DNA of 54,488 bases from NCBI GenBank assembly GCA_022826515.1, contig JAJDUT010000136.1:1-54488 (forward strand), given 5' to 3'. Both the position numbers and the translations under genes were made by a program. Each line of letters starts with the position of its first letter. Within the stretch, counting starts at the first letter, position 1. Source of the DNA: Candidatus Latescibacterota bacterium. Its GTDB lineage: Bacteria; Latescibacterota; UBA2968; UBA8231. The notes beneath the pieces were generated by a model, which ran no database searches, was not told where the DNA came from, and saw only the letters and a list, made by a program, of their open reading frames with translations. Of this stretch, positions 36,594-47,121 are shown piece after piece.

Positions 36594-36952
36594 TGGTGGA
36601 GGCGGCGGGAATCGAACCCGCGTCCGAGACCGGTTCTACCGAAATATACTACGTGCGTAGTCGGCCTTAGTTATCTCGCCTGTTGCGCTGCCGACCGACG
36701 GGCCTCGCAACAAGCCAGCCCGAAAAATCTCGTCCCATTCCCTCGGGCGAAAGTTTGGGACCAGCCTGCTAAGAGTTGACATTGGGGCCTGCCGCGCAGG
36801 CTCAACAGACCCCAATGGGCTGCGCTAAATTTAGGCAGCCAGAGCGTACGTGTTAGTTTCGTCGCTTAATTGTTTCCCGAGGATTTACGAGGTGTCGGGA
36901 CCTCGGCACGCAATTTGGGCTTCTCCGACCCCGTCGAAGCCAAGTCGCCCCC
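36594..36952 (-). ncRNA. ssrA: Transfer-messenger RNA (tmRNA)
   Basis: About 359 nt on the minus strand. The 5' end GGGGGCG pairs with CGCCTCC before the encoded ACCA at the 3' end (7-bp acceptor stem). The T-arm GCGGGTTCGATTCCCGC is canonical. The 5' part contains GGCTTCGACGGGG, matching the conserved tmRNA start. The tag reading frame ends SDETNTYALAA followed by TAA (36831-36833), with the tag codons at 36834-36866. A downstream pseudoknot stem CATTGGGG/CCCCAATG is visible. It rescues stalled ribosomes and tags products for ClpXP-type proteolysis. It is ended by the hairpin at 36552-36590. Confidence 0.97.
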
Positions 36953-36992
36953 TTGGAGCATAATAACCGAAAATCGTGCGCAATGTCAACGC

Positions 36993-37949
36993 TCAGTTCA
37001 CCACGTTAATCGGCGCGCCGTCCAGAAAGGCCCGCACGTTTTCTGCCGTCATCTGCATCAGTCGCTTGCGCGCCTCTAGCGTGGCCCAAGCCATGTGCGG
37101 CGTGATGAGCAGATTGGGTGCTTGCAAGAGCGGATTGCCGCTGGTGATTGGTTCGACGGAAGCTACGTCCGTTGCCGCTGCCCGGGGCTTGCCGACGCGC
37201 AGGGCTTGCAAAAGGGCCTGTTCATCGACGAGTGCGCCGCGCGACGTGTTGATGAAGAGTGCCCCTTCTTTCATGGTCGCTAACAACTCGGCGTTGACAA
37301 AGCCGGTGTTGTCGGGCGTCTGCGGGCAGTGGAGGCTGACTACGTCGGCTCCGGCGAAAATCTCCTCCGTGCTCTTGAGGGCAAACGGCACGTACCCCGG
37401 TGGGTCCTTGGGCGACGGCGCATACGCCCAGACTTCCATGCCAAAAGCGTGGGCCAGTTCGCCGACGCGCTGGCCGATGCGCCCAAAGCCCACTAGGCCG
37501 ATGACTTTTCCGGCTAGCTCCGTCAGCGGCGTCTCCCAGAAACACCAGTAGCCCGATTCAGCCCAGCCGCCGCGATGGACCGCAGCGTCGTGGCGACCGA
37601 CGTGGTGGCACAGCTCCAGCAGCAGAGCCATGGTGTATTGGGCGACCGAATCGGTGCCGTACACTGGAATGTTTGACACCGGGATGGCGCGGGCGCGCGC
37701 CGCTTCCACATCGACGACGTTGTAGCCAGTGGCCGTAACCGACACGAAGCGCAGGTTGGGCAGTTGGGCAAACGTCTCGGCTGTCAGCGGCACCTTGTTG
37801 GTCAAAATTACGTCGGCGTCCGCAGCCCGTTCCAAGATCAGGTCGTCGGGAGTTTTGTCATACACCGCAAACTCGCCCAAGGCCGAAACCGGATCCCAGG
37901 GGTTGTCGCCGGGGTTTAGGGTGTGTCCGTCTAGTACTGTGATTTTCAT
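36993..37949 (-). CDS. D-2-hydroxyacid dehydrogenase (glycerate dehydrogenase-like)
   Basis: 318 residues. NAD-binding VIGLVGFGRIGQRVGELAHAFGMEV (Rossmann), catalytic Arg in FINTSRGALVDEQALLQAL, Glu in ASVEPITSGNPLL and His in ITPHMAWATLEARKR. N-terminal TATGYNVVDVEAARARAIPVSNIPVYGTDSVAQYTMALLLEL is typical of hydroxypyruvate reductase/glycerate dehydrogenases, so that is the preferred assignment. Cytosolic. It sits downstream of ilvD across a 45-bp gap filled largely by a family 1 palindrome. Confidence 0.87.
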   Translation of the reverse strand: MKITVLDGHTLNPGDNPWDPVSALGEFAVYDKTPDDLILERAADADVILTNKVPLTAETFAQLPNLRFVSVTATGYNVVDVEAARARAIPVSNIPVYGTDSVAQYTMALLLELCHHVGRHDAAVHRGGWAESGYWCFWETPLTELAGKVIGLVGFGRIGQRVGELAHAFGMEVWAYAPSPKDPPGYVPFALKSTEEIFAGADVVSLHCPQTPDNTGFVNAELLATMKEGALFINTSRGALVDEQALLQALRVGKPRAAATDVASVEPITSGNPLLQAPNLLITPHMAWATLEARKRLMQMTAENVRAFLDGAPINVVN

Positions 37950-37967
37950 GGGATTCCTTTTGTTGTC

Positions 37968-37995
37968 GTAGGGGCGGTTCGCGACCCGCCCTTAC
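37968..37995. repeat. Dispersed palindromic repeat, family 1, copy C
   Basis: A 28-nt imperfect palindrome: GTAGGGGCGGTTCG and CGACCCGCCCTTAC. It shares the last base of the ilvD stop codon TAG (37995-37997). It is the most diverged of the three copies. Confidence 0.75.
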
Positions 37996-39836
37996 TATTT
38001 CTGTAGCTGACCCACGTCGCGCACGGCTCCGTGCGCCGCGCTCGTCGTCAGTGCGGCATACGCCTGTAGCGATTGGGGGATGTGGCGTTGGCGGTTGCGG
38101 GGGCGATAGGCGTCTATTTTTTGCCGGCGCGCAGACAGTTCGGCGTCCGCGATTAGCACGTCGATTTTGCGCTTGGGAATGTCGATGCGAATCCGGTCGC
38201 CGGTCTCCAACAGGGCCAGTGCTCCGCCCTCGGCAGCCTCTGGCGAGACGTGGCCAATCGACAGCCCGGAGGTGCCGCCGGAAAAGCGGCCGTCGGTTAG
38301 CAGCGCACAGGTCTTGCCCAACCCCATGGACTTTATGTACGACGTTGGATAGAGCATCTCCTGCATCCCCGGCCCGCCCTTGGGTCCCTCGTAGCGGATC
38401 ACGACCACGTCGCCGTCGCGGACTTTGCCGCCGAGGATGCCCTCGCATGCTTCGTCCTGCGACTCGAAGATCTGGGCCGTGCCTTCAAACACCCAGATCG
38501 ACTCATCGACGCCCGCCGTCTTCACGATACAGCCCTCCTCGGCAATGTTGCCGAAGAGCACGGCCAGCCCGCCGTCCTGCGAATAAGCGTGTGCGACTGA
38601 GCGGATGCAGCCCGTTTGAGCGTCCGTGTCCGACTCGTCGTAAAAGTTGTTCTGGGAGAAGGCGGTTTTGGTCCGCACGTTGCCCGGGGCCGCTAACGCC
38701 CGCTGCACGGCCATTGCTTCTACCGGACCTGACCCGCGAATGTCGTTTGCGGCGATCAGCTCGCCCAGCGACGGCCCGGCAACGGTCTGCGGCTCGGGGT
38801 GGATTCTGCCGCCGCGCAACAGCTCGCCTAAGATGCTCATAATGCCTCCAGCGCGCGCGACGTCCTCTATGTGAAACTCCTGCGTGGCCGGTGCCACTTT
38901 GCAGATGCAGGGGACTTGCCGCGAGAGTCGGTCGATGTCGGCCATGGTGAAATTGACTTCAGCCTCGCGGGCCATGGCCAACAGGTGCAGAACCGTGTTG
39001 GTAGAGCCGCCCATGGCAATATCTAGGGTCATGGCGTTTTCAAAGGCCGCGAAGTTCGCAATGCTCCTCGGCAACACCGAAGTGTCGCCCGCTAGGTAAA
39101 ATGCCTTGGCCATTTCGACGATCCGCTTGCCGGCCGCGGCAAAAAGCTCCCAGCGCAGTTCGTGCGTGGCGAGGATGGTGCCGTTGCCCGGCAGGGCTAG
39201 GCCGATGGCCTCGTTGAGGCAGTTCATGGAATTGGCGGTGAACATACCCGAGCACGAGCCGCAAGTCGGGCAGGCTTGTTCTTCCATTTTAGCCACGTCC
39301 TCGTCGCTCAAGTTGGGATCGGCCGCGGCGACCATGGAATCGACTAGATCGAGCTTGGCGCGGCCCGTTGACAGCTCGGTTTTGCCGGCTTCCATCGGCC
39401 CGCCCGAGACGAAGATCGCCGGGATGTTGAGCCTGAGCGCGGCCAGCAACATGCCTGGAGTGATCTTGTCGCAATTGGAGATGCAGACGAGGGCGTCGGC
39501 CTTGTGGGCCTGCACCATGTACTCGACGCTGTCGGCGATTAGCTCGCGGCTCGGCAGGGAGTAGAGCATGCCGTCGTGGCCCATGGCAATGCCGTCGTCC
39601 ACAGCAATGGTGTTGAACTCTACGCCGTAACCGCCGTGTTGGTCGATCACTTGCTTGACCCTCTGGCCGATGGGGTGCAGATGCACGTGCCCAGGCACGA
39701 ACTGAGTAAAGGAGTTGGCGATGGCGACGATGGGCTTCTGGAAGTCCTCAGTCTTCATGCCGGTGGCGCGCCACAGGGCACGCGCGCCGGCCATGCGCCT
39801 CCCCTGCGTGGTGGTACTGCTGCGAAATGATTGCAT
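37995..39836 (-). CDS. ilvD: Dihydroxy-acid dehydratase
   Basis: 613 residues, normal length. Converts 2,3-dihydroxy-3-methylbutanoate and its isoleucine-pathway homologue to the 2-oxoacids in branched-chain amino acid synthesis. Family blocks: [80 protein letters not shown] and [32 protein letters not shown], whose cysteines with NCDK bind the iron-sulfur cluster. C-terminal [24 protein letters not shown] is also conserved. Sugar-acid dehydratases (EDD) are paralogues, but the overall pattern is IlvD. No other ilv genes are nearby. Confidence 0.95.
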   Translation of the reverse strand: MQSFRSSTTTQGRRMAGARALWRATGMKTEDFQKPIVAIANSFTQFVPGHVHLHPIGQRVKQVIDQHGGYGVEFNTIAVDDGIAMGHDGMLYSLPSRELIADSVEYMVQAHKADALVCISNCDKITPGMLLAALRLNIPAIFVSGGPMEAGKTELSTGRAKLDLVDSMVAAADPNLSDEDVAKMEEQACPTCGSCSGMFTANSMNCLNEAIGLALPGNGTILATHELRWELFAAAGKRIVEMAKAFYLAGDTSVLPRSIANFAAFENAMTLDIAMGGSTNTVLHLLAMAREAEVNFTMADIDRLSRQVPCICKVAPATQEFHIEDVARAGGIMSILGELLRGGRIHPEPQTVAGPSLGELIAANDIRGSGPVEAMAVQRALAAPGNVRTKTAFSQNNFYDESDTDAQTGCIRSVAHAYSQDGGLAVLFGNIAEEGCIVKTAGVDESIWVFEGTAQIFESQDEACEGILGGKVRDGDVVVIRYEGPKGGPGMQEMLYPTSYIKSMGLGKTCALLTDGRFSGGTSGLSIGHVSPEAAEGGALALLETGDRIRIDIPKRKIDVLIADAELSARRQKIDAYRPRNRQRHIPQSLQAYAALTTSAAHGAVRDVGQLQK

Positions 39837-39874
39837 AAAAGCTCTTTCAAAAAGCTGCCGTCTAGCAGCGGGTT

Positions 39875-40735
39875 TTAGGTAGCGAAGTCAATTTCTAGCG
39901 CATCCCCCAAAGGCACGTAGCCGATTTTCTCATAGATGCTGTTGGAGGTGGGATTGGCTTGATCGGCAAATAGACTGCAAAACGAATAGCGCTCGGAGAG
40001 CAGTTTTTGGGTCAGCGACGCGACGCATGAAGTGGAGTATCCTTTGTTGCGCTGCTCGGGCGGTGTGTACACCGCGGTGACGGTTATGCCGTTTCGCATC
40101 GGGCGCGTCGTTTTGGCAATGGAGACCGGCCCATTGCAATCCCAAATGTACAGTTGTTTGTCGGCAATGAACCGCGCGGCGCTTTTCTCGGCCTTGTCGC
40201 GATCGGCTGGTTCCCCTAACGCCTCTTGCGAAAAGGCGTCTATCCACTGCGCCATGAGCGGATGATCGTCCATGCTGGCCAAGCGCAGCGCCCCCGCCGC
40301 AAGGGGCACATCGGCGACCGCGCGGGCTTCAAATACGCGCATCCGCATGGTCTTCTTAGGCGCGGCGCTTGGCACGGCCTCGGCCCAGCAAGCGGCAAAG
40401 GCTTGCGCTTCGGACGCTGGTCCGACAATGCCGGGGATGGACGCATCCGTTGCAAGCAGGTGGCGAACGAGATGGGCTATAGCCTTTTCGACGTTCGCAA
40501 CGAATTTGCTGAGGATGATTCTCCTCGGCGGCGTCATTACGGCTGCACCGATCGCGCTGCCTTGCTCTAAGACGCTCAATAATAATGGCGGCTCGGGCCC
40601 GTAGCACAGGGGATCTTTGGCGAGCGCGTATGCGAGGCCGAGTGGCAGGTTGTTTTCGCTCTCGTGCGCTTCGAGGCAAGCACCTGCAAGCGCAATCAGC
40701 TCGTTGGCGTCGGCGTGGTGTATGATTTCGACCAT
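39875..40735 (-). CDS. GNAT-family N-acetyltransferase
   Basis: 286 residues. The C-terminal half holds the GNAT acetyl-CoA site ([30 protein letters not shown], about residues 220-250) and the closing [24 protein letters not shown]. The N-terminal half is a degenerate second GNAT-like lobe (about residues 1-130). The ATG directly follows the TGA of the TamA-like gene (TGAATG), so it is translationally coupled at the end of the TamA/TamB operon. Acceptor substrate unknown. Confidence 0.82.
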   Translation of the reverse strand: MVEIIHHADANELIALAGACLEAHESENNLPLGLAYALAKDPLCYGPEPPLLLSVLEQGSAIGAAVMTPPRRIILSKFVANVEKAIAHLVRHLLATDASIPGIVGPASEAQAFAACWAEAVPSAAPKKTMRMRVFEARAVADVPLAAGALRLASMDDHPLMAQWIDAFSQEALGEPADRDKAEKSAARFIADKQLYIWDCNGPVSIAKTTRPMRNGITVTAVYTPPEQRNKGYSTSCVASLTQKLLSERYSFCSLFADQANPTSNSIYEKIGYVPLGDALEIDFAT

Positions 40736-42826
40736 TCAGAAAGCCTGACCAATAGAAAAGTAAAAGTGCCGCCGCCGCCACCACGATTGCTCGTCAGATT
40801 GGTTGTCGAGGGAGCCATCGTTGAAGGCTAGGTCGAGCCGCAGGGGAAAGCCCAAAGCGTAGCGCAGCCCCACCCCATAGCCATCGGCCATACGCCACAA
40901 GGTCGCTTGGCTTGGCTTGCGCCAGACCTGCGCCCGATCCCAAAAGCCGACGAGACCAAAGTTGTTGCGCTGATAGCGCAATTCCCCGCGCATATTCAGG
41001 CCGAGGCGTCCGCCGCCCGGCACGTGTATGGCGTCGCGCTCAACGCCGCGCAGAGAACCCTCACCGCCGTATGCCCACCAGTATTTCTGCGGCAGCCGCC
41101 GTCCCTCGCGCAGCGAGGCCGCGCCTCCTCCTTGCAGGGCTAGCGCCAACACCAGCCGCCGCGAGAGCGGTTGGTAATACATGAATGCGGCGTCGCCATC
41201 GATCACATAAGTCTGACGCTGTCCTAGAATGAATGAGGAGGCGTAGCGTCCGGTCAACTGTAAGAGCGCGCCGCGCGTGGGGGCAAAGGGGTCGTTGCGC
41301 GAATCGCGCAAAAACTCGGTCTTCAATTCGACCGACCGCGTGCGTTCGGTCAGAATCTGTAGCCAATCCGCAGTTACCGGGATTTTGCCGTCGCTGTAGT
41401 CGTCTTGGGCCGAGAAATTGCCTTTGCCAGAGAAATCAAAGTCGGAGTCGCCAAACAGATCGTCCGCGTCGGTTGGCTCATCGCGGTCGGGTTCTTCTTC
41501 GTCTTCATCGTCCCGGTAGGCGATGTGTGCGCTCGGATCGGGCCGGATGCGCGAGTCTTCGCCGCTAAGAGAGACTTGGGCGCGGTACATTTCGCGCCAG
41601 CCTTTGGTGAGCGTTGCTTCAGCTTTCCACAAGTGCTCGACCGCGAGGTAGTCAAAGGTGGACGCGCTGATATACGCTCGTGCGGCCGCTTCGCCGGCAA
41701 AGAATAAGAGGTCTCCGAGTGCCGAATCGTTGGCGGTCAAAAGATCGAATTGCCGCTGGTCGTTCGGCTTGCCGAAATCCGTTTTCTCGTCCCATTCGTC
41801 GGTGACGCCGGCCGACAGCACCAAGTCGGCACCCATGCCGAGCAAGTTGCGCTCGGTGAAGGACGCGGTGACGCCTTGTTCTGGCTGTCCCCAACTGGCG
41901 TCGAGGCTGAGCCGAGCGCCACGGCCCAGCCAGTTGTTGTGCTGCACGACCCCTTTCACGCGCGGCTCAATGTTGCTGAAGAACACTTCGCTACTTAGGG
42001 AAATGCGCTTTTTTTCTTGCAAGCGCACCACGATCGGCTGCAAGCTGTCGCCGGTATCAGGGGTGAGCAAAAAGACCGAGCGGAACAGGCCGGTCCGCGC
42101 CAGTTGCTCGCGGCTTTTGGCAAGCTGCTCGGGATTGTACAAATCCCCCTGCTCAAAGCGCAGATAGCGCTCGATTAGTTCCTTGCGCGTGTATAGCTGG
42201 TCGAGGTTTTCGACCTCGACGGCACCGAAGTACATCTTGCGCCCGGGATTGATGTGAAAGACGACCTCTGTACTGCGGCCGGCGCGGTCGTCGCTTACCC
42301 ACTCGTTGCGCACGGCCGCGTGCGGGTAGCCGCGCTGATTGAGGAAGACCTGTAGTTGACGCTCGCCTTCGAGCACCTTGCCGTAGTCGAGAGGTGCCCC
42401 GGCGCGCAAGCCGACCTGAGCGCGCAGGGTGTCGGCTGCAAAGGGCGCACCTCCTACGAGGGTCAGGGCGCGCACCGTCCAAAGGGAGCCGCTGTTGATT
42501 TCAATGTGAATGTGGACTCGATTTTTGGCGTCCAAGCGCAGGAGCTTGCGGACGATCTCGGCGTCGCGATAGCCCTTGCCGTAATAGAGATTGACTAGTC
42601 CGCTGAGGTCGTTTTTGAAGAAGCGGCGTTGGAAGCGCTTGCCCTCTTGCGTCAGCATGGCCGAGCGCAAGGTCTCGCCTTTGATGCGCTTCGCGCCTCG
42701 GTGAACGAAGCGTATCTGATCCACCTTGTGACCATCGGCTTCATGGGCCGATATTTCGCGCGGCTCCTCTTGGGCCAAGGCGGTCCCGGCGAGAGCCAGA
42801 CAGAGCACGGCGGCGAGTGCGCTCAC
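40736..42826 (-). CDS. tamA: BamA/TamA-family outer-membrane barrel with POTRA domains
   Basis: 696 residues. Signal peptide MSALAAVLCLALAGTALA. About four POTRA-like units follow (for example KVDQIRFVHRGAKRIKGETLRSAM; GRKMYFGAVEVENLDQLYTRKELIERYLRFEQGDLYNPEQLAKSREQLARTGLFRSV). An Omp85 barrel occupies roughly residues 290-696 and ends in the C-terminal aromatic signal HFYFSIGQAF. An Asp/Glu-rich loop (DDEDEEEPDRDEPTDADDLFGDSDF) is probably an extracellular loop. It overlaps the upstream TamB-like gene by 4 bp, which favours TamA over BamA. Role: assembly or lipid/protein transfer at the outer membrane. Confidence 0.85.
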   Translation of the reverse strand: MSALAAVLCLALAGTALAQEEPREISAHEADGHKVDQIRFVHRGAKRIKGETLRSAMLTQEGKRFQRRFFKNDLSGLVNLYYGKGYRDAEIVRKLLRLDAKNRVHIHIEINSGSLWTVRALTLVGGAPFAADTLRAQVGLRAGAPLDYGKVLEGERQLQVFLNQRGYPHAAVRNEWVSDDRAGRSTEVVFHINPGRKMYFGAVEVENLDQLYTRKELIERYLRFEQGDLYNPEQLAKSREQLARTGLFRSVFLLTPDTGDSLQPIVVRLQEKKRISLSSEVFFSNIEPRVKGVVQHNNWLGRGARLSLDASWGQPEQGVTASFTERNLLGMGADLVLSAGVTDEWDEKTDFGKPNDQRQFDLLTANDSALGDLLFFAGEAAARAYISASTFDYLAVEHLWKAEATLTKGWREMYRAQVSLSGEDSRIRPDPSAHIAYRDDEDEEEPDRDEPTDADDLFGDSDFDFSGKGNFSAQDDYSDGKIPVTADWLQILTERTRSVELKTEFLRDSRNDPFAPTRGALLQLTGRYASSFILGQRQTYVIDGDAAFMYYQPLSRRLVLALALQGGGAASLREGRRLPQKYWWAYGGEGSLRGVERDAIHVPGGGRLGLNMRGELRYQRNNFGLVGFWDRAQVWRKPSQATLWRMADGYGVGLRYALGFPLRLDLAFNDGSLDNQSDEQSWWRRRHFYFSIGQAF

Positions 42827-45800
42827 CGGAATTCTCGCTTCAGGCCAATGCCCAGCCCGTAGTGATCGTACTCGCTTTGGGCTAGGCCGAAGATGGTGAG
42901 AAAGGACTTAATTTTGTGCTCGACTCGCACCTCGCCCGCCGCCATCTCTTTTAGCAGGGCCTCGTAGCGCACCCAGACGGGAAACGGCAATCCACCGAGG
43001 TACTTGCCCGCCCGCAGAGCGACCCCAGGCTCGGCTCCGGCGATCTCACTCGACGGTAGGACCGTGAATTCATTAAGCCCCACCTTCTCGACCTGCTTAC
43101 TCAAGAGCTGGCCGGCCGTGGTGCCAAAGACTACGGCGGCGGTATTAACAGCCTCACTAGTCGAGCCAAAAGCCTCAGCGTAGTCGGGATTGGCCATGTT
43201 AAAGGCTAGCAGGTTGATGGTACTCTGAAGCCCTAGCGGGTCCGCGTCTGGATTCTCCGATTCCGCCTTAAAATCCGGCGCGATCTTCTGAGCTGGCCCT
43301 TGCAACGTCAACGTTGCGACGTACTGCTCCTCGTCCTGAATGTCGGTGATTTCATCGGTCTTGGCCTCTACGTCGAGTGTAGGATTCAATTCAAAAGGAT
43401 CGTATATCACGTCGAGGATCGATTTGGTCGGTGCTAGGCGGTTGAAGACGACGCGTCCTTGGGTAATGTTGAACTGCTGATTGAGAACAAAGACCTGTCC
43501 TTGGTCTATGGTGACGTCGCCTTGAAACAGCGGCTTGTAGAAGGTGCCGCCGATCTCGACCGCACCCGACGCTTCGACCTCGGCTAACTCGCTGTCGAGG
43601 GCGAGGCCGCGGATCTCAACCTCGACGGCGAGGGCCATGTTCTCCAAAAACTCGTCGCGCAGCGCCGGCGGTGGCGGTGGCACGGGCAGTGTGAGGACTA
43701 CGAGGCTCGTCTCGGTCGTTGGCTGGTCGAGGCGGACGCGCCCGGCCAATTTGGACGCGCTGACTGAGCCGACGAAAGACAGATCTAAGTCGATGTCGTC
43801 CGCCTTAAAGGACTGCCCAACGGCCTCGTAGTAAGAGGTCATCCGCTCGGCTTGGAGCCGCAAGTCAAAGCGCGGGTCGTCGAGTTGCGACAAGTCGAGC
43901 AGCCCGGTGAGCGACGCGCTGCGAAACCCTCGCTTAGGCTCTTGCTCGACCGAGAAACCCACCAGTTTGACTTGCCGGCCATTGAATTGCAACTGCCCGT
44001 CGGGCAGCGCGTAAATCGGCTCTAAGTCGAGGAGGGCAAATTCGAGCTCCGAAACCCCTATTTGACCTTGCAGTGAGAGCGTTGAATCCAACCCCTCTGC
44101 CCGGATATCCGCGCTAATCCGACCGTCGAGATGGTCCAGTTCGGCAATTAGGTCGCCGAGGAAGAGGAGGCCGATGCCGTCGGAACGCGCCTCGAGCCAA
44201 CCTTTGTCTAAGGCGAGTTCGCCAGCCTGTAAATCCCAAGGAACTTGACCGGTTACGGTGAGGCTGTCGTCGGGCAAGGTCGTCCAGTTCAAATGCCAAT
44301 CGCCGCCATCCCGGTCGCCGTCAAGCCGACCGTGCAGTTTGCCCAAGTCCGCAGATTCCACGGCCAGGCCGGCGGCAACTTGAGGAGCGGTTGCCGTGCC
44401 GCTGACTTCGGCGTCGAGCTGGACCAATCCCTCGGGGCCGCCGAAGAAAGCTAATTCTACGTCTTTGAGGGCCAATTCCATTTTCGAGGGCTTGCTACCT
44501 TCCAGTTGGCCTGCCAGTTGCAAGGTGCCCGCCGGTTGCAGGGCGCGGTGGTCGCGGTCGTAACGCCGCAAGCCAATCGCCACCGAGTCCAGGACCACGC
44601 GGCCCGCGCCGAACGCAAAATGTCCGCCAGACAGGAGGTTCAGTCGCAGCGAATCGGCTGAAGCTTGGCTTTCGATGGCCAAACCGTGCACGTCGATATG
44701 CCCGGACAAGTCCCGCCAGCTCGGCAGGGAGTCCCCTAAGGCCGCTGCTAAGTGCCCGTCGAGGTCGAGCCGCCCGTACAGCGGACGTCCCAAAGCATAG
44801 CTGAGCACTGGCCCCAAGTCGGCCGCCTTCGCCTCGATTGCGAGTTGCGCGAGGGCTTCTTCCGGCCCGAACAGCGGCGCTGCTGGGTAGGTCAGCGCGA
44901 GGCGTATGCCGGCATCGGCGGTGAACTCGGCCGCGAGCGTATCCGCCAGCGCGAGACGCAGCCGCGCATTGCCGAGAGCGAGGGTATCGAGGCGCATCTC
45001 CTCCAGCGTCACCACGCCCTGTGCCTCTGGCCTCGCTAGGGTGCCGCCGACCCGCAGATACCCGCCGCCCGTTGCGCTGAGGTCGGACGCGAGGTTGGAT
45101 AGCTCAAGGGCGGATAACTCTGCTGCAACGGAGAGCGAATCCCGCCCGACCCAACCCGAAAAATCCACTAGGCCGACTGCCGTTTGCAGGTGTACCGCAG
45201 TGAAATCTATGCGCCCGTCGTCATAGTCGGCTTGGAGGGGACCGCGGTTTTGCATAGTCCATTCCCCCTGCCGCAGCAAGAGCGAGTCGAGCGCGAGATT
45301 CGCTTGGACTGCGTCTAAGTCCTCCAACGGTCCCTCCCAGCGCAAAGTACCGCCCAATGCGGCCGCTGCGCCATCTATCCCCCGCAACAAGGTATCGGCA
45401 AAATCCGCTTGAGCCGTTAAGTGCCCGTCCACGTCTAGCTCCGCTAGCACGCTCACGCCCGGTCCGCCGCCGGCTACCCGCGCCGCACCTTGGTCCCAGT
45501 CCACGTCCAGTGCGAGCGCGCCGGTCTGCCAGCCTGCGTACTCTAGCGGCGTGGTCGCAACGCGTCCGGTCAACAGCAGTTTTTTGAGCGACAGTCCGCC
45601 CCCCCCGCGCAAATCCGCGTCGAACTGCCCGCTCAACTCGGGCATGACCCGTTCTACTGCCAGTCCGTTTACGGCTGCCACTAGCGTATCGATCTCGCTG
45701 CGCTTTAGATCAATGTCTGCCCGCGCTACTAGGAGATCGCGCTCTAAGCGCAGACCGGCCGCGAGGTAGCGGTTGGCGGACAGGTGTAAATCTGCCGTGA

Positions 45801-47121
45801 GCGGACCGAATTCTTTGCCCAGTTTACCGGGGAGATGGCTACTGGTCAGCCGCAACGCCAGCGTATCGGGCTTGGCCTGCCCGGCAATGTCTATGGGCGC
45901 TGCGTCGCGCAAAAAGGACGCCGCCTGCAATGCGCCCTTCAGCGCGAGATCATAGGCTCCCTCTAAGTCGGAAGAGCCGGTAGCTACCAACTCCAGCAGG
46001 GGCGATTGCAGGTCGATGCGAGTTGCCCCATCGGGCCGGTGCCAAGCCTTTATCTCGGCGTCGAATTGCTGATCGGGAATTAGGTCCACATCGCGCAGGA
46101 GGGCGGCAAAGTCCGCTGCATAGCGCCGGTGCTGCAAATGCACTCCAGCCGCTAGATCGAATTCCGCCCGTCCCGCAAAGGGGGCCGCTAGCGCAAGGTC
46201 AAATCCCTCGCCCCGCAGTTGGGTCTGCAAGCTGTCGCGAGTAAAAAAATAAGTCGCCTCGCCCGTGAGAGTGCCGTCGAACAAAGAGACGAGCAGAGAA
46301 TCCACTACTATGCGCGTGCTGTTGGCGCGCATGTCTCCTCGTAGATCCACAGCCGAGACCGCCGCCGCGCTTCCTTTACCCCTGAGCGTTCCGCGCAGTT
46401 GCAGCGGCGTCACCGCCCCGTCTATCTCCGCTGCTAGGGAACCCCGCGCGGAATCGCTCTCTACCGTGGCCGTGGCGTTCACTTGCAAAGGCCGGGGCAA
46501 TTTCAGCCCCAAGGCAAACGAGGCGTGCAGGTTGGTTCTTATGCTATCGCTAGCGCCCACGGCTCGTATCTCTCCGCGATCAATGCGGTGCGGACTAAGC
46601 GCGAGATCCAGCGTTAGCGAGCGCAGCGGCACGCCCTGCAAGTCGGACAAGGTTAGCTCTAAGTGCGCCGAGGTGTCTGCTACTGCGCGATACGCGCCGT
46701 GCCAGTCCTGCGCCACGATCCGCGTCTCGCCCAACTGCCAGTCGAGCGCACCGGCTTTAGCGTTGAGGTTGGGGAGGAAGGCAAGGGGTAGCTCTATATC
46801 CGTGGCTGCGCTAGTTGAATCGGCCCCGGTGCCTGGCTCGACCCGCACCTTGGGTGCCTGTATGTCGACTTCCCAAGACCACGGCCACGCGGCGATGTAC
46901 TCGGCATTGACGGTCACCCCTAGCGCGGGGTTTTTGCAGTACACGTCGGAAAAGGAAAACGCGTAGAGCAAGCCTCCCCGGCGACTGCCGATGGAGACCT
47001 GCCATCCCCCAATTCCGCGCTCTAGCAGGTGCGCGAGTGCGGCAGGCCCTATGGGCGTGACCGCGACGAGGATGAGGACGGCAGCCAAAACGACCGCCGC
47101 CCCGAGCAGCTTTCTTTTCAT
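42823..47121 (-). CDS. tamB: TamB-like (AsmA/DUF490) envelope-spanning protein
   Basis: 1432 residues. One N-terminal membrane helix (LLGAAVVLAAVLILVAVTPI) anchors it in the inner membrane. A very long region of repeated beta-strands (AsmA/TamB beta-taco groove) follows. The C-terminal DUF490 domain contains GAVEIGGTFYKPLFQGDVTIDQGQVFVLNQQFNITQGRVVFN and the closing NEFTVLPSSEIAGAEPGVALRAGKYLGG...VEHKIKSFLTIFGLAQSEYDHYGLGIGLKREF. It overlaps both neighbours by 4 bp (ATGA-type). TamB-family proteins bridge the periplasm and move phospholipid or aid outer-membrane protein assembly with TamA. Confidence 0.87.
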   Translation of the reverse strand: MKRKLLGAAVVLAAVLILVAVTPIGPAALAHLLERGIGGWQVSIGSRRGGLLYAFSFSDVYCKNPALGVTVNAEYIAAWPWSWEVDIQAPKVRVEPGTGADSTSAATDIELPLAFLPNLNAKAGALDWQLGETRIVAQDWHGAYRAVADTSAHLELTLSDLQGVPLRSLTLDLALSPHRIDRGEIRAVGASDSIRTNLHASFALGLKLPRPLQVNATATVESDSARGSLAAEIDGAVTPLQLRGTLRGKGSAAAVSAVDLRGDMRANSTRIVVDSLLVSLFDGTLTGEATYFFTRDSLQTQLRGEGFDLALAAPFAGRAEFDLAAGVHLQHRRYAADFAALLRDVDLIPDQQFDAEIKAWHRPDGATRIDLQSPLLELVATGSSDLEGAYDLALKGALQAASFLRDAAPIDIAGQAKPDTLALRLTSSHLPGKLGKEFGPLTADLHLSANRYLAAGLRLERDLLVARADIDLKRSEIDTLVAAVNGLAVERVMPELSGQFDADLRGGGGLSLKKLLLTGRVATTPLEYAGWQTGALALDVDWDQGAARVAGGGPGVSVLAELDVDGHLTAQADFADTLLRGIDGAAAALGGTLRWEGPLEDLDAVQANLALDSLLLRQGEWTMQNRGPLQADYDDGRIDFTAVHLQTAVGLVDFSGWVGRDSLSVAAELSALELSNLASDLSATGGGYLRVGGTLARPEAQGVVTLEEMRLDTLALGNARLRLALADTLAAEFTADAGIRLALTYPAAPLFGPEEALAQLAIEAKAADLGPVLSYALGRPLYGRLDLDGHLAAALGDSLPSWRDLSGHIDVHGLAIESQASADSLRLNLLSGGHFAFGAGRVVLDSVAIGLRRYDRDHRALQPAGTLQLAGQLEGSKPSKMELALKDVELAFFGGPEGLVQLDAEVSGTATAPQVAAGLAVESADLGKLHGRLDGDRDGGDWHLNWTTLPDDSLTVTGQVPWDLQAGELALDKGWLEARSDGIGLLFLGDLIAELDHLDGRISADIRAEGLDSTLSLQGQIGVSELEFALLDLEPIYALPDGQLQFNGRQVKLVGFSVEQEPKRGFRSASLTGLLDLSQLDDPRFDLRLQAERMTSYYEAVGQSFKADDIDLDLSFVGSVSASKLAGRVRLDQPTTETSLVVLTLPVPPPPPALRDEFLENMALAVEVEIRGLALDSELAEVEASGAVEIGGTFYKPLFQGDVTIDQGQVFVLNQQFNITQGRVVFNRLAPTKSILDVIYDPFELNPTLDVEAKTDEITDIQDEEQYVATLTLQGPAQKIAPDFKAESENPDADPLGLQSTINLLAFNMANPDYAEAFGSTSEAVNTAAVVFGTTAGQLLSKQVEKVGLNEFTVLPSSEIAGAEPGVALRAGKYLGGLPFPVWVRYEALLKEMAAGEVRVEHKIKSFLTIFGLAQSEYDHYGLGIGLKREFR

